Below, one piece after another: positions 44,949 through 52,493 of a DNA stretch of 64,000 bases. The stretch covers positions 32,251-96,250 of the forward strand of contig CAVOZI010000007.1 of NCBI GenBank assembly GCA_963700895.1, written 5' to 3'. How positions within the stretch are numbered: position 1 is the stretch's first letter; every line of letters starts with the position of its first letter. The DNA is from Anderseniella sp963700895. GTDB taxonomy: Bacteria > Pseudomonadota > Alphaproteobacteria > Rhizobiales > Aestuariivirgaceae. Under the pieces are notes generated by a model, which was given only the letters and a program-made list of their open reading frames with translations, searched no databases and was not told the DNA's origin. The position numbers and the translations under genes are program-made.

Positions 44949-47900
44949 ATGATTGATCAGCTAACTCTTGCCCAACGCGGCCTCGAACTGCTGGATATCG
45001 GCATTGGCGTCTTCGACGGCGACTATAGTCTTTCCTATTTCAATCCGGCGTTCCGATCGCTCAGAAACTATCCCGCAGACCTTTGTGTCCCCGGCGTGAG
45101 CTTGCAGGCGCTGTTGCATTTCAATGCCCAGCGAGGTGACTTTGGCGTTGGTGACGCGAATGCCCAGGCCTGCGAACGGGTGGCCGAGATCAGGGCTTCG
45201 GATGATCGCCAGATTACCCGGGAGATGGCCGACGGCCGGGTGCTCAAGATATGTTACCGGCGGCTTGGTGCAGATGGCCTGGTAATCACCTATGAGGATA
45301 GCACTGCGTCCCACAAGGCAGAACAGGCCCTCAGGGCCAGCGAAGAGAGATACGCGCTGGTTTCTGATGCTGCTGAGGAAGCCATCTACGACTGGCATAT
45401 TTCGGACAACCGGTTTTTTGCCTCTCCCAGGCTGACCCAGTTCATCGGTCTCGAGGTAGGGCTTGACGGTGATAGGCAGTGGCACTGGCGCGACATCATT
45501 CATCCTGAAGATCGCCCGCACTATCTTTCTGCCCTGCAGGATCATTTGTCGGGCAAGCATGAGCGCTGGAATTGCGAGTACCGGCTGAAGGATGCCTCAG
45601 GCGAGTGGCGGTGGGTCTCGGACCATGGCACGTCGGTGCGGGGGGCGGATGGCCAAGCCATCAGGATGGTTGCTGCGTTGCGTGATATCACCGACCGGAT
45701 CAAGCGTGACGAAGCTCTGGCGGCCAGCGAGGAGCGATATGCGCTCGTCAGCCGGGCGACCAGTGACGGCGTCTACGACTGGAATGTAACTAAAGACGTC
45801 TTGTTCGTGTCCGAAAACCTGACGAGATTGATTGACCTAGACCTCACCAACCAGTCCTCAAGGGCATGGGCGCAGCAGATCCACCCGGACGATTACGCGC
45901 GCTATGTCGAGGCTCTGCGGACCCATTTCAAAGGAGCTGCCGACGCGGTCGAATGCGAGTACCGCCTGCGCGCGGTTGGCGGTGGGTACCGGTGGGTACA
46001 TGATCACGGGGTAGGCGTGCGCGACGGGGATGGCCGGGTAAAAAGACTGGTGGGCGCAGTCAGCGACATCACCGAAATCAAGCAGGCGCACGCGAAGATC
46101 AAGCGCATCGAAGAACGTTTGATGGCGTCGCTGTCGACAATTGCCGACGGCATCTTGCTGGCTGACCAGGACAACAATGTCGAGCTGTTCAATGACCGCT
46201 ATGTCGACATCTTCCGCGATGCCGCTGGTGGGGTCGATATGTCGAGTGTCATCGTCGTTGGTCGTTCCTTCTTTGACATGATCCGTGATGGCTACAATCT
46301 CGGCATGTTCAAGCCACATTCCGACGGTGTCGATGCCTGGATGGCCAACCGCAAGACCGCGTGGCAGAAGCCTAAGGCACAATGGGAACTTGAGCTGGCC
46401 AATGGCACGTGGATCTTGTTGAACGAACGGCAGTTGCCCGATGGTGGCCGGGTCTGCGTCTATACCGACATTACCGAGTTCAAACGCCGCGAGGCCGAAG
46501 CCCTGGCCGCCAGGCAACGCTTCGAGGAAGCCATCGAGGCGATCTCGTCAGGTTTTGCCCTGTGGGATCGCGAGGACCGTCTCGTGGTCAGCAATTCCAA
46601 GTACCGCGGGTACTTTGTCGACCTCGCCGATCTCGTCACACCCGGAGTCCGCTTCAACGACATCATCAAGGCGGGTATTGAGCGGGGCCATTTTCCGCTG
46701 GCGCGGGAAAATACCAAGGACTACCTGCGCAGCATCGCACAAAAGCGCGTGCAGGCGTCGGGAGAGCCACGTGAGCAACTGATCAATGGCCTTTGGCTCC
46801 AGGTCACTGATCACCGCACGCGTGACGGCGGCATCGTGTCGATTTACACCGATGTGACGGAGTTGAAGACCAAGCAGTTCGAGATCGAGCGGCAGGCAGA
46901 AATACTGCACGTCACCATGGAAAACATGGGGCAGGGGATTTCCCTTGTTGATCGCGATCTGAAGACAGTTGCCTTCAATCAGAAGTTTCTTGAACTCATG
47001 GAATTTCCGCCAGAGCGGTTTCAGCTGGGTTTCACCATGGAACAGGCCTTTCGCTATAACGCCGAACGCGGGGAATATGGACCGGGTGACATTGAAGAGC
47101 AGGTGCGCCAACGGGTGCAGCTTGCGTCCCGGTTCGAAGCCCACAGGTTCGAGCGCACTCGCCCGGACGGCACTGTAATCGAGATCGTCGGCAACCCGGT
47201 GGACGGTGGTGGCTTCGTGGCCACCTACACCGATATCACCGAGCGCAAGCGCGCCGACGAGGCCTTGAAGACGGCACTTGAAGAGTTCGATGCCGTGCTG
47301 GAAAGCATCGACTACGGCGTAGTGTTCATGGGGCCAGACCTTCGCGCACGGATTGTCAACAGGGCATTCCGGGAGATCTGGGGCATGCCAAAGGAGTTCA
47401 CCGATGCAAAGCCTACCATGCGAGAGCTCATCGACTACAATCGTGATCGTGGTCTCTACGACGTTGCACCTGAGGACTGGGATCAGTGGGTCAGTGATCG
47501 GATCGCGACGGTCCAGGCTGGCTCAGTCGCGCCGATGGAGCTTGTGCGTACCGACGGGGCCGTGCTGACCTATCAGTGTGTTGCCCTGCCTGACGGTGGG
47601 CGCATGTTGACCTACTTCGACATCACCGAGCTGAAGAAGCGCGAGATGGAGATATCGCTCGCGCGCGATCAGGCCGAGACGGCACTAACGGATCTGCGCA
47701 AGGCCCAGGAGCGCCTCGTGCAAGCAGAGAAGATGGCGAGCCTTGGTCAGTTGACCGCTGGGATCGCGCACGAAATCAAGAACCCTCTCAACTTCGTCAA
47801 CAACTTCGCCAACCTGTCAGATGAGTTGCTGGACGAACTAGCTGACGTGCTGGCCAAACCGATTGCAGCCCTTGAAGATGAAGACCGGCTGGATGCCGAA

Positions 47901-48521
47901 GACCTGTTCCAGACTGTGCGCGACAATCTTGCCAAGATAAATCAGCATGGCAAGCGCGCCGACTCGATCGTCAAGAATATGCTGCTGCATTCGCGTGAAG
48001 GCTCGAGCGAGGTTCAGGTAACGGACGCGAACGCACTGGCTGAAGAGGCCTTGAACCTTGCTTACCATGGTGCACGGGCGGAGAATAATGACTTCAATAT
48101 CGAGATCATAAGGGAGCTGACGGCTGAGCCCGGTGACATCGAGTGCTATCCGCAAGAGCTGATGCGGGTGCTGATCAACCTAATTAGCAATGGCATGTAC
48201 GCAGCCAACAAGAGGTTGAACGAGGAAAGCAATGGCTTTCGTCCGATGGTCGCGGTGACGACCCGGCGTTCGCACGACGCTGTCGAGGTTGAAGTTCGCG
48301 ATAACGGTGCCGGCATTCCGGCGGAGTTGAAGGAGAAGGTGTTCCTGCCCTTTTTTACCACCAAGCCGGCCGGCGAGGGCACAGGTCTGGGGCTGTCCCT
48401 GAGCTACGACATCGTCGTCAAGCAGCATGGTGGTACGTTGACCGTCGATAGCAAGCCGGGAGAATATACGGCTTTCACGGTGATCCTTCCGCGAAGGTTA
48501 CCGGAGGACATAAAACGATGA
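44949..48521 (+). CDS. Soluble multi-PAS hybrid-free sensor histidine kinase
   Basis: Cytoplasmic sensor of 1190 residues with no membrane segment. About seven PAS repeats occupy residues 1-900; PAS/PAC ends are visible as ITYEDSTASH, ALRDITDRIKR, AVSDITEIKQ, VYTDITEFKRR, IYTDVTELKT, TYTDITERKR and TYFDITELKK. PAS2 and PAS3 are PAS_3-like (IHPEDRPHY, IHPDDYARY); several others are PAS_7-like. A coiled coil leads to the HisKA box with His 941 in LTAGIAHEIKNPLNFV, then HATPase with LINLISNGMYAAN, VRDNGAGIP and GTGLGLSLSYD. Its stop overlaps the receiver gene (ATGA), so the pair is coupled. Confidence 0.92.
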   Translation: MIDQLTLAQRGLELLDIGIGVFDGDYSLSYFNPAFRSLRNYPADLCVPGVSLQALLHFNAQRGDFGVGDANAQACERVAEIRASDDRQITREMADGRVLKICYRRLGADGLVITYEDSTASHKAEQALRASEERYALVSDAAEEAIYDWHISDNRFFASPRLTQFIGLEVGLDGDRQWHWRDIIHPEDRPHYLSALQDHLSGKHERWNCEYRLKDASGEWRWVSDHGTSVRGADGQAIRMVAALRDITDRIKRDEALAASEERYALVSRATSDGVYDWNVTKDVLFVSENLTRLIDLDLTNQSSRAWAQQIHPDDYARYVEALRTHFKGAADAVECEYRLRAVGGGYRWVHDHGVGVRDGDGRVKRLVGAVSDITEIKQAHAKIKRIEERLMASLSTIADGILLADQDNNVELFNDRYVDIFRDAAGGVDMSSVIVVGRSFFDMIRDGYNLGMFKPHSDGVDAWMANRKTAWQKPKAQWELELANGTWILLNERQLPDGGRVCVYTDITEFKRREAEALAARQRFEEAIEAISSGFALWDREDRLVVSNSKYRGYFVDLADLVTPGVRFNDIIKAGIERGHFPLARENTKDYLRSIAQKRVQASGEPREQLINGLWLQVTDHRTRDGGIVSIYTDVTELKTKQFEIERQAEILHVTMENMGQGISLVDRDLKTVAFNQKFLELMEFPPERFQLGFTMEQAFRYNAERGEYGPGDIEEQVRQRVQLASRFEAHRFERTRPDGTVIEIVGNPVDGGGFVATYTDITERKRADEALKTALEEFDAVLESIDYGVVFMGPDLRARIVNRAFREIWGMPKEFTDAKPTMRELIDYNRDRGLYDVAPEDWDQWVSDRIATVQAGSVAPMELVRTDGAVLTYQCVALPDGGRMLTYFDITELKKREMEISLARDQAETALTDLRKAQERLVQAEKMASLGQLTAGIAHEIKNPLNFVNNFANLSDELLDELADVLAKPIAALEDEDRLDAEDLFQTVRDNLAKINQHGKRADSIVKNMLLHSREGSSEVQVTDANALAEEALNLAYHGARAENNDFNIEIIRELTAEPGDIECYPQELMRVLINLISNGMYAANKRLNEESNGFRPMVAVTTRRSHDAVEVEVRDNGAGIPAELKEKVFLPFFTTKPAGEGTGLGLSLSYDIVVKQHGGTLTVDSKPGEYTAFTVILPRRLPEDIKR

Positions 48522-48907
48522 CGGCACACATTCTGATGGTCGATGATGAGCCCGATGCCCAGGACCTGTTCCTGCAGAATTTCCGACGCGAGATCCGAAA
48601 GGGACTGTACCAGATCGACTTTGCGCAATCGGGCGATGCAGCGCTTAGGATGCTGAAGGGCTCAGACATTAACCCGATTTCTCTGGTCCTCTCCGATATC
48701 AACATGCCGGGCAAGTCCGGCATCGAGCTTCTGTCAGACATCCGCAGGGCGTGGCCAGACCTGCCGGTGATGATGATTACGGCCTATGGCGACCAGGATA
48801 CCCAGGCCAGGGTCAGGGCGCTCGGTGCCGATGAATTTCTCACCAAGCCGGTTGATTTTTCGGCCCTGAAACAGGCTGTGTCGCAAGCAATCGAGAAAAT
48901 CACATGA
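48518..48907 (+). CDS. Single-domain response regulator
   Basis: CheY-like receiver of 129 residues with no output domain. Acidic pair in LMVDDEPDAQ, phospho-acceptor Asp in LVLSDINMPGKSG, Thr in MMITAYGDQ and Lys in FLTKPVDF are all present. It is overlapped at both ends by four bases with the kinase and the cyclase regulator. It could act as a phosphate sink or relay between the two. Confidence 0.92.
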   Translation: MTAHILMVDDEPDAQDLFLQNFRREIRKGLYQIDFAQSGDAALRMLKGSDINPISLVLSDINMPGKSGIELLSDIRRAWPDLPVMMITAYGDQDTQARVRALGADEFLTKPVDFSALKQAVSQAIEKIT

Positions 48908-50160
48908 CGGCGATCCCGCGCATTCTTGTCGTCGATGATGAACCTGATGTGGAATCACTGATTACGCAGAAGTTCCGCCGCAAGATCAGGCAGAACGAGA
49001 TCAATTTCCTGTTTGCGCGCGACGGGGAAGAAGCGCTCAGGGTGCTGGCCGACAATCCGGAAATCGATATCGTGCTGTCGGACATCAACATGCCGAAGAT
49101 GGACGGCCTGACCCTGCTAGAGCGGCTCAACGACCTGGATGTTGACCTGAAGACTGTGATGGTCTCTGCCTATGGCGACATGCTGAATATCCGCACGGCG
49201 ATGAACCGGGGGGCATTCGATTTCGTTACCAAGCCCATCGAGTTTGAAGACCTGGAGACCACTATTTCAAAAACGCTGGATCACCTTAGGCTGTTCCGCG
49301 ATTTGCGCGAGGCAAGGGATTCAGCAGAACGGGCCCGGGCCACACTATCGCGCTATTTCTCGCCAACCATTGTTGAGACCCTGTCGCGCGATCCTTCTAC
49401 GGTGGAGCCTAGCGGTAAGCGGCGGTCTGCGACATTCCTGTTCACGGATTTGGAAGATTTCACGCCGCTCGTGGAGGCGTCGTCCTCGGACCTGATCGTC
49501 TCCATCCTGAACGAATATCTCGACGGTATGATCGACACCGTCTTCAACCATGGTGGGACGGTGATGAAGATTGTCGGCGACGCCGTGCAGGCGATTTTCG
49601 GCGCCCCGCTGGATGATGTCGAGCACGCCAGACACGCCGTGGACTGTGCGCTTGCGATGGACTCCTTTGCGATGGCGTTCAGGGAGAAAATGAACAGCAG
49701 AGGGATTGCGCTGGGCAATACCCGGATCGGCATCAATAGCGGCGATGCGATTATCGGTAACTTCGGTGGCAAGCGGTTTTTTGATTACACAGCCTATGGC
49801 GATGCAGTGAACATTGCGGCGCGACTGGAACAGGCCAACAAGCTGATCGGCACTCACATCTGTGTTAGTGAAAGCGTTGTCGAAAAAGTGGAAGGCTTCC
49901 GCGGCCGGCCGATCGGCACGGTGTTGCTCAAGGGCAAGAGCAAGTCGGTCCGCTGTTTTGAACCGTTGGCTGAAGGCGCAGCAACGGCCGCTCAAATCGA
50001 TAATTATCGGGCGGCATTTGACTTGCTGGAAAAAAGTGATCCAAAGGCCAAACAGGCCTTCGCTGTCATGGTCGGCCAGTACGACGATGACCCAGTGACT
50101 AGTTATCATCTGGCCCGGCTGCTGGAAGGTCAGACAGGGGTTGAGATCGAGCTGTCATAA
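48904..50160 (+). CDS. Response regulator with class III adenylate/guanylate cyclase output
   Basis: Protein of 418 residues. The receiver (residues 1-125) has VVDDEPDVES, IVLSDINMPKMDG (phospho-Asp) and FVTKPIEF. A coiled coil (RDLREARDSAERARATLSRY) connects it to a class III cyclase. Metal aspartates are in TFLFTDLEDFTPL and KIVGDAVQAIF, and the transition-state Asn/Arg are in AYGDAVNIAARLEQAN. The enzyme looks catalytically complete and should convert kinase phosphorylation into cAMP (or cGMP) level. It overlaps the receiver gene by four bases. Confidence 0.92.
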   Translation: MTAIPRILVVDDEPDVESLITQKFRRKIRQNEINFLFARDGEEALRVLADNPEIDIVLSDINMPKMDGLTLLERLNDLDVDLKTVMVSAYGDMLNIRTAMNRGAFDFVTKPIEFEDLETTISKTLDHLRLFRDLREARDSAERARATLSRYFSPTIVETLSRDPSTVEPSGKRRSATFLFTDLEDFTPLVEASSSDLIVSILNEYLDGMIDTVFNHGGTVMKIVGDAVQAIFGAPLDDVEHARHAVDCALAMDSFAMAFREKMNSRGIALGNTRIGINSGDAIIGNFGGKRFFDYTAYGDAVNIAARLEQANKLIGTHICVSESVVEKVEGFRGRPIGTVLLKGKSKSVRCFEPLAEGAATAAQIDNYRAAFDLLEKSDPKAKQAFAVMVGQYDDDPVTSYHLARLLEGQTGVEIELS

Positions 50161-50402
50161 TTGGCGCACGATCAGGAATGGCCGGCTCCCACTTGCCGTT
50201 GCGGATCCGGCGGCCTCCTTGCGAATTGCGCTGGGCAAGGTATCGCGGCAACCCCGTGCGGTGGCCAGTCGGACTGTCGACATACCGTTAGATGGACTCC
50301 GTCGATAAACCGGCAATTTCAAACTCGAACGTACGTGAAACAGCGACTGCACAATGGCTTTGATCGGTTGTGGTCATTATTCTGGGGATAGGAGGAACTG
50401 TG

Positions 50403-50592
50403 ATGGAACGGAAACTTGCCGCGATCCTCGCCGCAGATGTGGTTGGGTTTGCCGGCCTCGTGGCTCGGGACGAAGAAGGAACAATCGCCCGGCTCGATCG
50501 AACTCTTTGCGGACGTCGTCAGGATGCAGATCGAGGCCCGTCGGGGTCGAGTAGCCCACCTGCGACAGGCGGGCAACGGTTCGATTGAGTAG
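50403..50592 (+). pseudogene. Remnant of a class III cyclase gene (N-terminus only)
   Basis: The start MERKLAAILAADVVGFAGLV and following residues are nearly identical to the N-terminus of the complete cyclase at 55681-56781 (LKRKLAAILAADVVGFAGLV). After RLDR the frame shifts at GAACTC (50500-50505); removing one A restores LFADVVRMQIEARRGRV as in the full copy. The likeness then stops abruptly, 25 bases before a tRNA fragment. Only the first metal-binding segment of the catalytic domain remains, so it cannot be functional. Confidence 0.75.
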
Positions 50593-50617
50593 TAGCTGGC
50601 GGATGCTGGTGCGAGGG

Positions 50618-50661
50618 CTCCTACGGCAGAGGTCACAGGTTCGAATCCTGTCGGGTGCGCC
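50618..50661 (+). tRNA. 3' fragment of tRNA-Arg(CCT), probable att scar
   Basis: Begins exactly at the anticodon loop CTCCTAC (anticodon CCT at 50620-50622), then the 3' anticodon stem GGCAG, variable AGGTC, T arm ACAGG-TTCGAAT-CCTGT and the acceptor strand CGGGTGC followed by G and CC. The 5' half is missing: the preceding bases do not pair. Anticodon loop to 3' end is the usual identity segment used by tyrosine integrases, so this is a likely attachment-site remnant. No complete tRNA-Arg lies in the window. Confidence 0.75.
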
Positions 50662-51089
50662 GCTTGTGTGCCGGAGTAAGAGCACGTGTCAGGTCAGGAC
50701 ATATTGCTGAAGATCATCAGGCTGGTTTTAGCGTGATGATGAGATGCAGGGGTTCGTGCTTGTCGATGTCTGCTTTGCCCCCGAATGCCGACGCTTTTTC
50801 CGGTGAGGCGGAGGGTCTGTTATGTGCCACTTTCAGACACTCCAGCCATAAAAACACCCACGTCGGCTGCGCGGACAACGAAGTCGTAGAGCGGCAAAGC
50901 TGACTGCACACTGAACACCCTATTGGGCGAACACTCCGTCACCAGCACAATAATACGTCGACTACAACCAATGGCCCCCAAAGTTGAGGCGCACAGAACC
51001 CAGCAAGGTGCCTGTCTCTGGACACTCAACAGACATCCGGGTGCAAGGCATAGGACTTGACAGGCAACACTTGCCCCCGTGTGGGATTT
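50662..51089. repeat. Gene-free region with dispersed alphaproteobacterial repeat
   Basis: No gene. At about 50755-50850 the sequence would translate on + as MSALPPNADAFSGEAEG and on - as SASPEKASAFGGKADIDKHE. These are the well-known spurious peptides of a non-coding repeat scattered through alphaproteobacterial genomes. It includes TTATGTGCCACTTTCAGACA, with partial relatives near 44475 and 55630. Confidence 0.55.
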
Positions 51090-51764
51090 CTATTCTTTCT
51101 CTTGGTTTTTCAAGAAACGATCGAGCGGCGCCAGTAGATCACTCGCACTACTCATTTCCGCAGAGAGTTTCTGTGCCGCAGCGATCATCTCAGTATTTAG
51201 GCCGCGCGTGCTTGCAATATTCCTTTTGGCATGGTTCTCGGGTGAACTATCCCAAGTGGCGGACACCAAGAGCAGCGCCAAACCCGCGACCTTGTTTTCT
51301 TTCACTCCCTGGCCGCGCAGATACAGCATGCCCAGATTACCGATGGCCAGGGCATCCCCTTGAGCCGACGCCTTGCGATACCACTCATTCGCCTTCGCAA
51401 AATCAACCTTCGTACCGAGGCCATTTTCATACAACACCCCTACATTGAATTGCGCAGCCGAATTACCTTGCAAGGCAGATTTTCGATACCAGACAACCGC
51501 TTCCTCCAAATTTTTCGCAACTCCAATGCCTCTCTCATACATCAAGGCCACATTGAATTGGGAATCGGCATGGCCTTCCTCAGCAGATGCAAGAAATTCC
51601 TTGTATGCTAGTGGAAGGTTGTTGGCTTCATAGGCGGCGATACCCTTGTCGAAATCGGCAACAGCCATGCTGCTGATGAGACTGGTGAACAGGAGAGTGA
51701 AAAGGGCAGATCGGGTGAACGTTTTTAGAATGAGCGACTCTCCAACAGCTAAGGAAGTTTCCAA
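51090..51764 (-). CDS. Exported Sel1-like repeat protein
   Basis: Protein of up to 224 residues. A signal peptide (LFTLLFTSLISSMAVA) precedes Sel1/TPR-like repeats: IAAYEANNLPLAYKEFLASA, SQFNVALMYERGIGVAKNLE, AQFNVGVLYENGLGTKVDFA and IGNLGMLYLRGQGV. Such proteins act as adaptors in the envelope. The start is uncertain: the frame opens with TTG at 51764 and no ATG precedes the signal peptide, so a start lost by mutation or a rarer codon is possible. Base composition is AT-richer than the core region. Confidence 0.78.
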   Translation of the reverse strand: METSLAVGESLILKTFTRSALFTLLFTSLISSMAVADFDKGIAAYEANNLPLAYKEFLASAEEGHADSQFNVALMYERGIGVAKNLEEAVVWYRKSALQGNSAAQFNVGVLYENGLGTKVDFAKANEWYRKASAQGDALAIGNLGMLYLRGQGVKENKVAGLALLLVSATWDSSPENHAKRNIASTRGLNTEMIAAAQKLSAEMSSASDLLAPLDRFLKNQEKE

Positions 51765-52038
51765 GGTGTAGATAGCAAAGCCCTATCAGAACCGGAATTA
51801 ACACCTGTCGCAAGCAGGTCCAGTTTCATTTGATCACTGGCAACTGCGACATAGGTAATCGCCAATATCTTGGCGCTGCTGCGCGGGGACGAGCGCCATG
51901 GGAGTGGCTAATGATGTTTCCATCAGCACGTGCAGTGCGTCCAGACGGCTTTATACCAACGTCAAAGACGGCTAGCCTCTATGCGTGGTGGGCAAACAGG
52001 ATCCGCCAACAAGCAAAGTAATACAGAGGGCCAAGATC

Positions 52039-52326
52039 ATGGAATCAATTATTGCGCAGATTATCGGAGGCGCCATCGGCGGTGGCGCAGGCGGCAAACT
52101 CGTCAGTGGCTCGGACATGGGCCAGCTCGGCAACCTGATCGCCGGTGCAGTCGGAGGTGTAGGTGGCGGCCAGATACTGGGCGGCCTACTAGGCGCAGCG
52201 GGTGGGGATGCCGGCGCTGGTATCGACATCGGCGCCCTAGCAGGTCAGCTTGTTGGCGGCGGTGTCGCTGGTCTGGTCGTGCAGGCAATTGTCGGCATGA
52301 TCGTCAACAAGATGAAATCAGCCTGA
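52039..52326 (+). CDS. Glycine-rich hydrophobic small protein
   Basis: Protein of 95 residues made of glycine-zipper-like hydrophobic stretches (IIAQIIGGAIGGGAGGKLV, LIAGAVGGVGGGQILGGLLG, VGGGVAGLVVQAIVGMIV) ending KMKSA. It has the look of a conserved small family in rhizobia-type genomes without known function; membrane association is likely. ATG at 52039 after AGAGGGCCAAGATC. A terminator follows. Confidence 0.7.
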   Translation: MESIIAQIIGGAIGGGAGGKLVSGSDMGQLGNLIAGAVGGVGGGQILGGLLGAAGGDAGAGIDIGALAGQLVGGGVAGLVVQAIVGMIVNKMKSA

Positions 52327-52375
52327 TTAACAGCGGAGCCGATTACCACTCGCGCCGGTAAAAACGCAAAGAAAA

Positions 52376-52417
52376 GCAGGCACCTGAGGCACAGTACTTC
52401 AGGTACCTGCGATTTTG
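52376..52417 (+). terminator. Rho-independent terminator after the glycine-rich protein gene
   Basis: GCAGGCACCTGA pairs with TCAGGTACCTGC (one internal mismatch) across a short loop, 52376-52410, followed by GATTTTG. It lies 50 bases after the stop codon of the 52039-52326 gene. Confidence 0.65.
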
Positions 52418-52493
52418 CTGCCCAACCGCGCGTGACAATTGATATGAGCCGAAGGCTATCCTTCTGCATGCACAATCGCTAGGAGAGAGTTTC

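Noticed and set aside
34143..50661. One single island bounded by the integrase on the left and the tRNA-Arg fragment on the right
   Set aside because: The left junction lies in a flippase gene and shows no tRNA sequence, so the two ends do not match as an attL/attR pair. They are reported as separate events.
50377..50685. Minus-strand open frame with GAPDRIRTCDLC
   Set aside because: This peptide is the known spurious translation of a tRNA-Arg 3' end and its flank; here it overlaps the tRNA fragment at 50618-50661 and is not a gene.
50655..50911. Open frames reading SALPPNAD (+) and SAFGGKADID (-)
   Set aside because: They are typical false proteins from a dispersed non-coding repeat and have no ribosome-binding sites.
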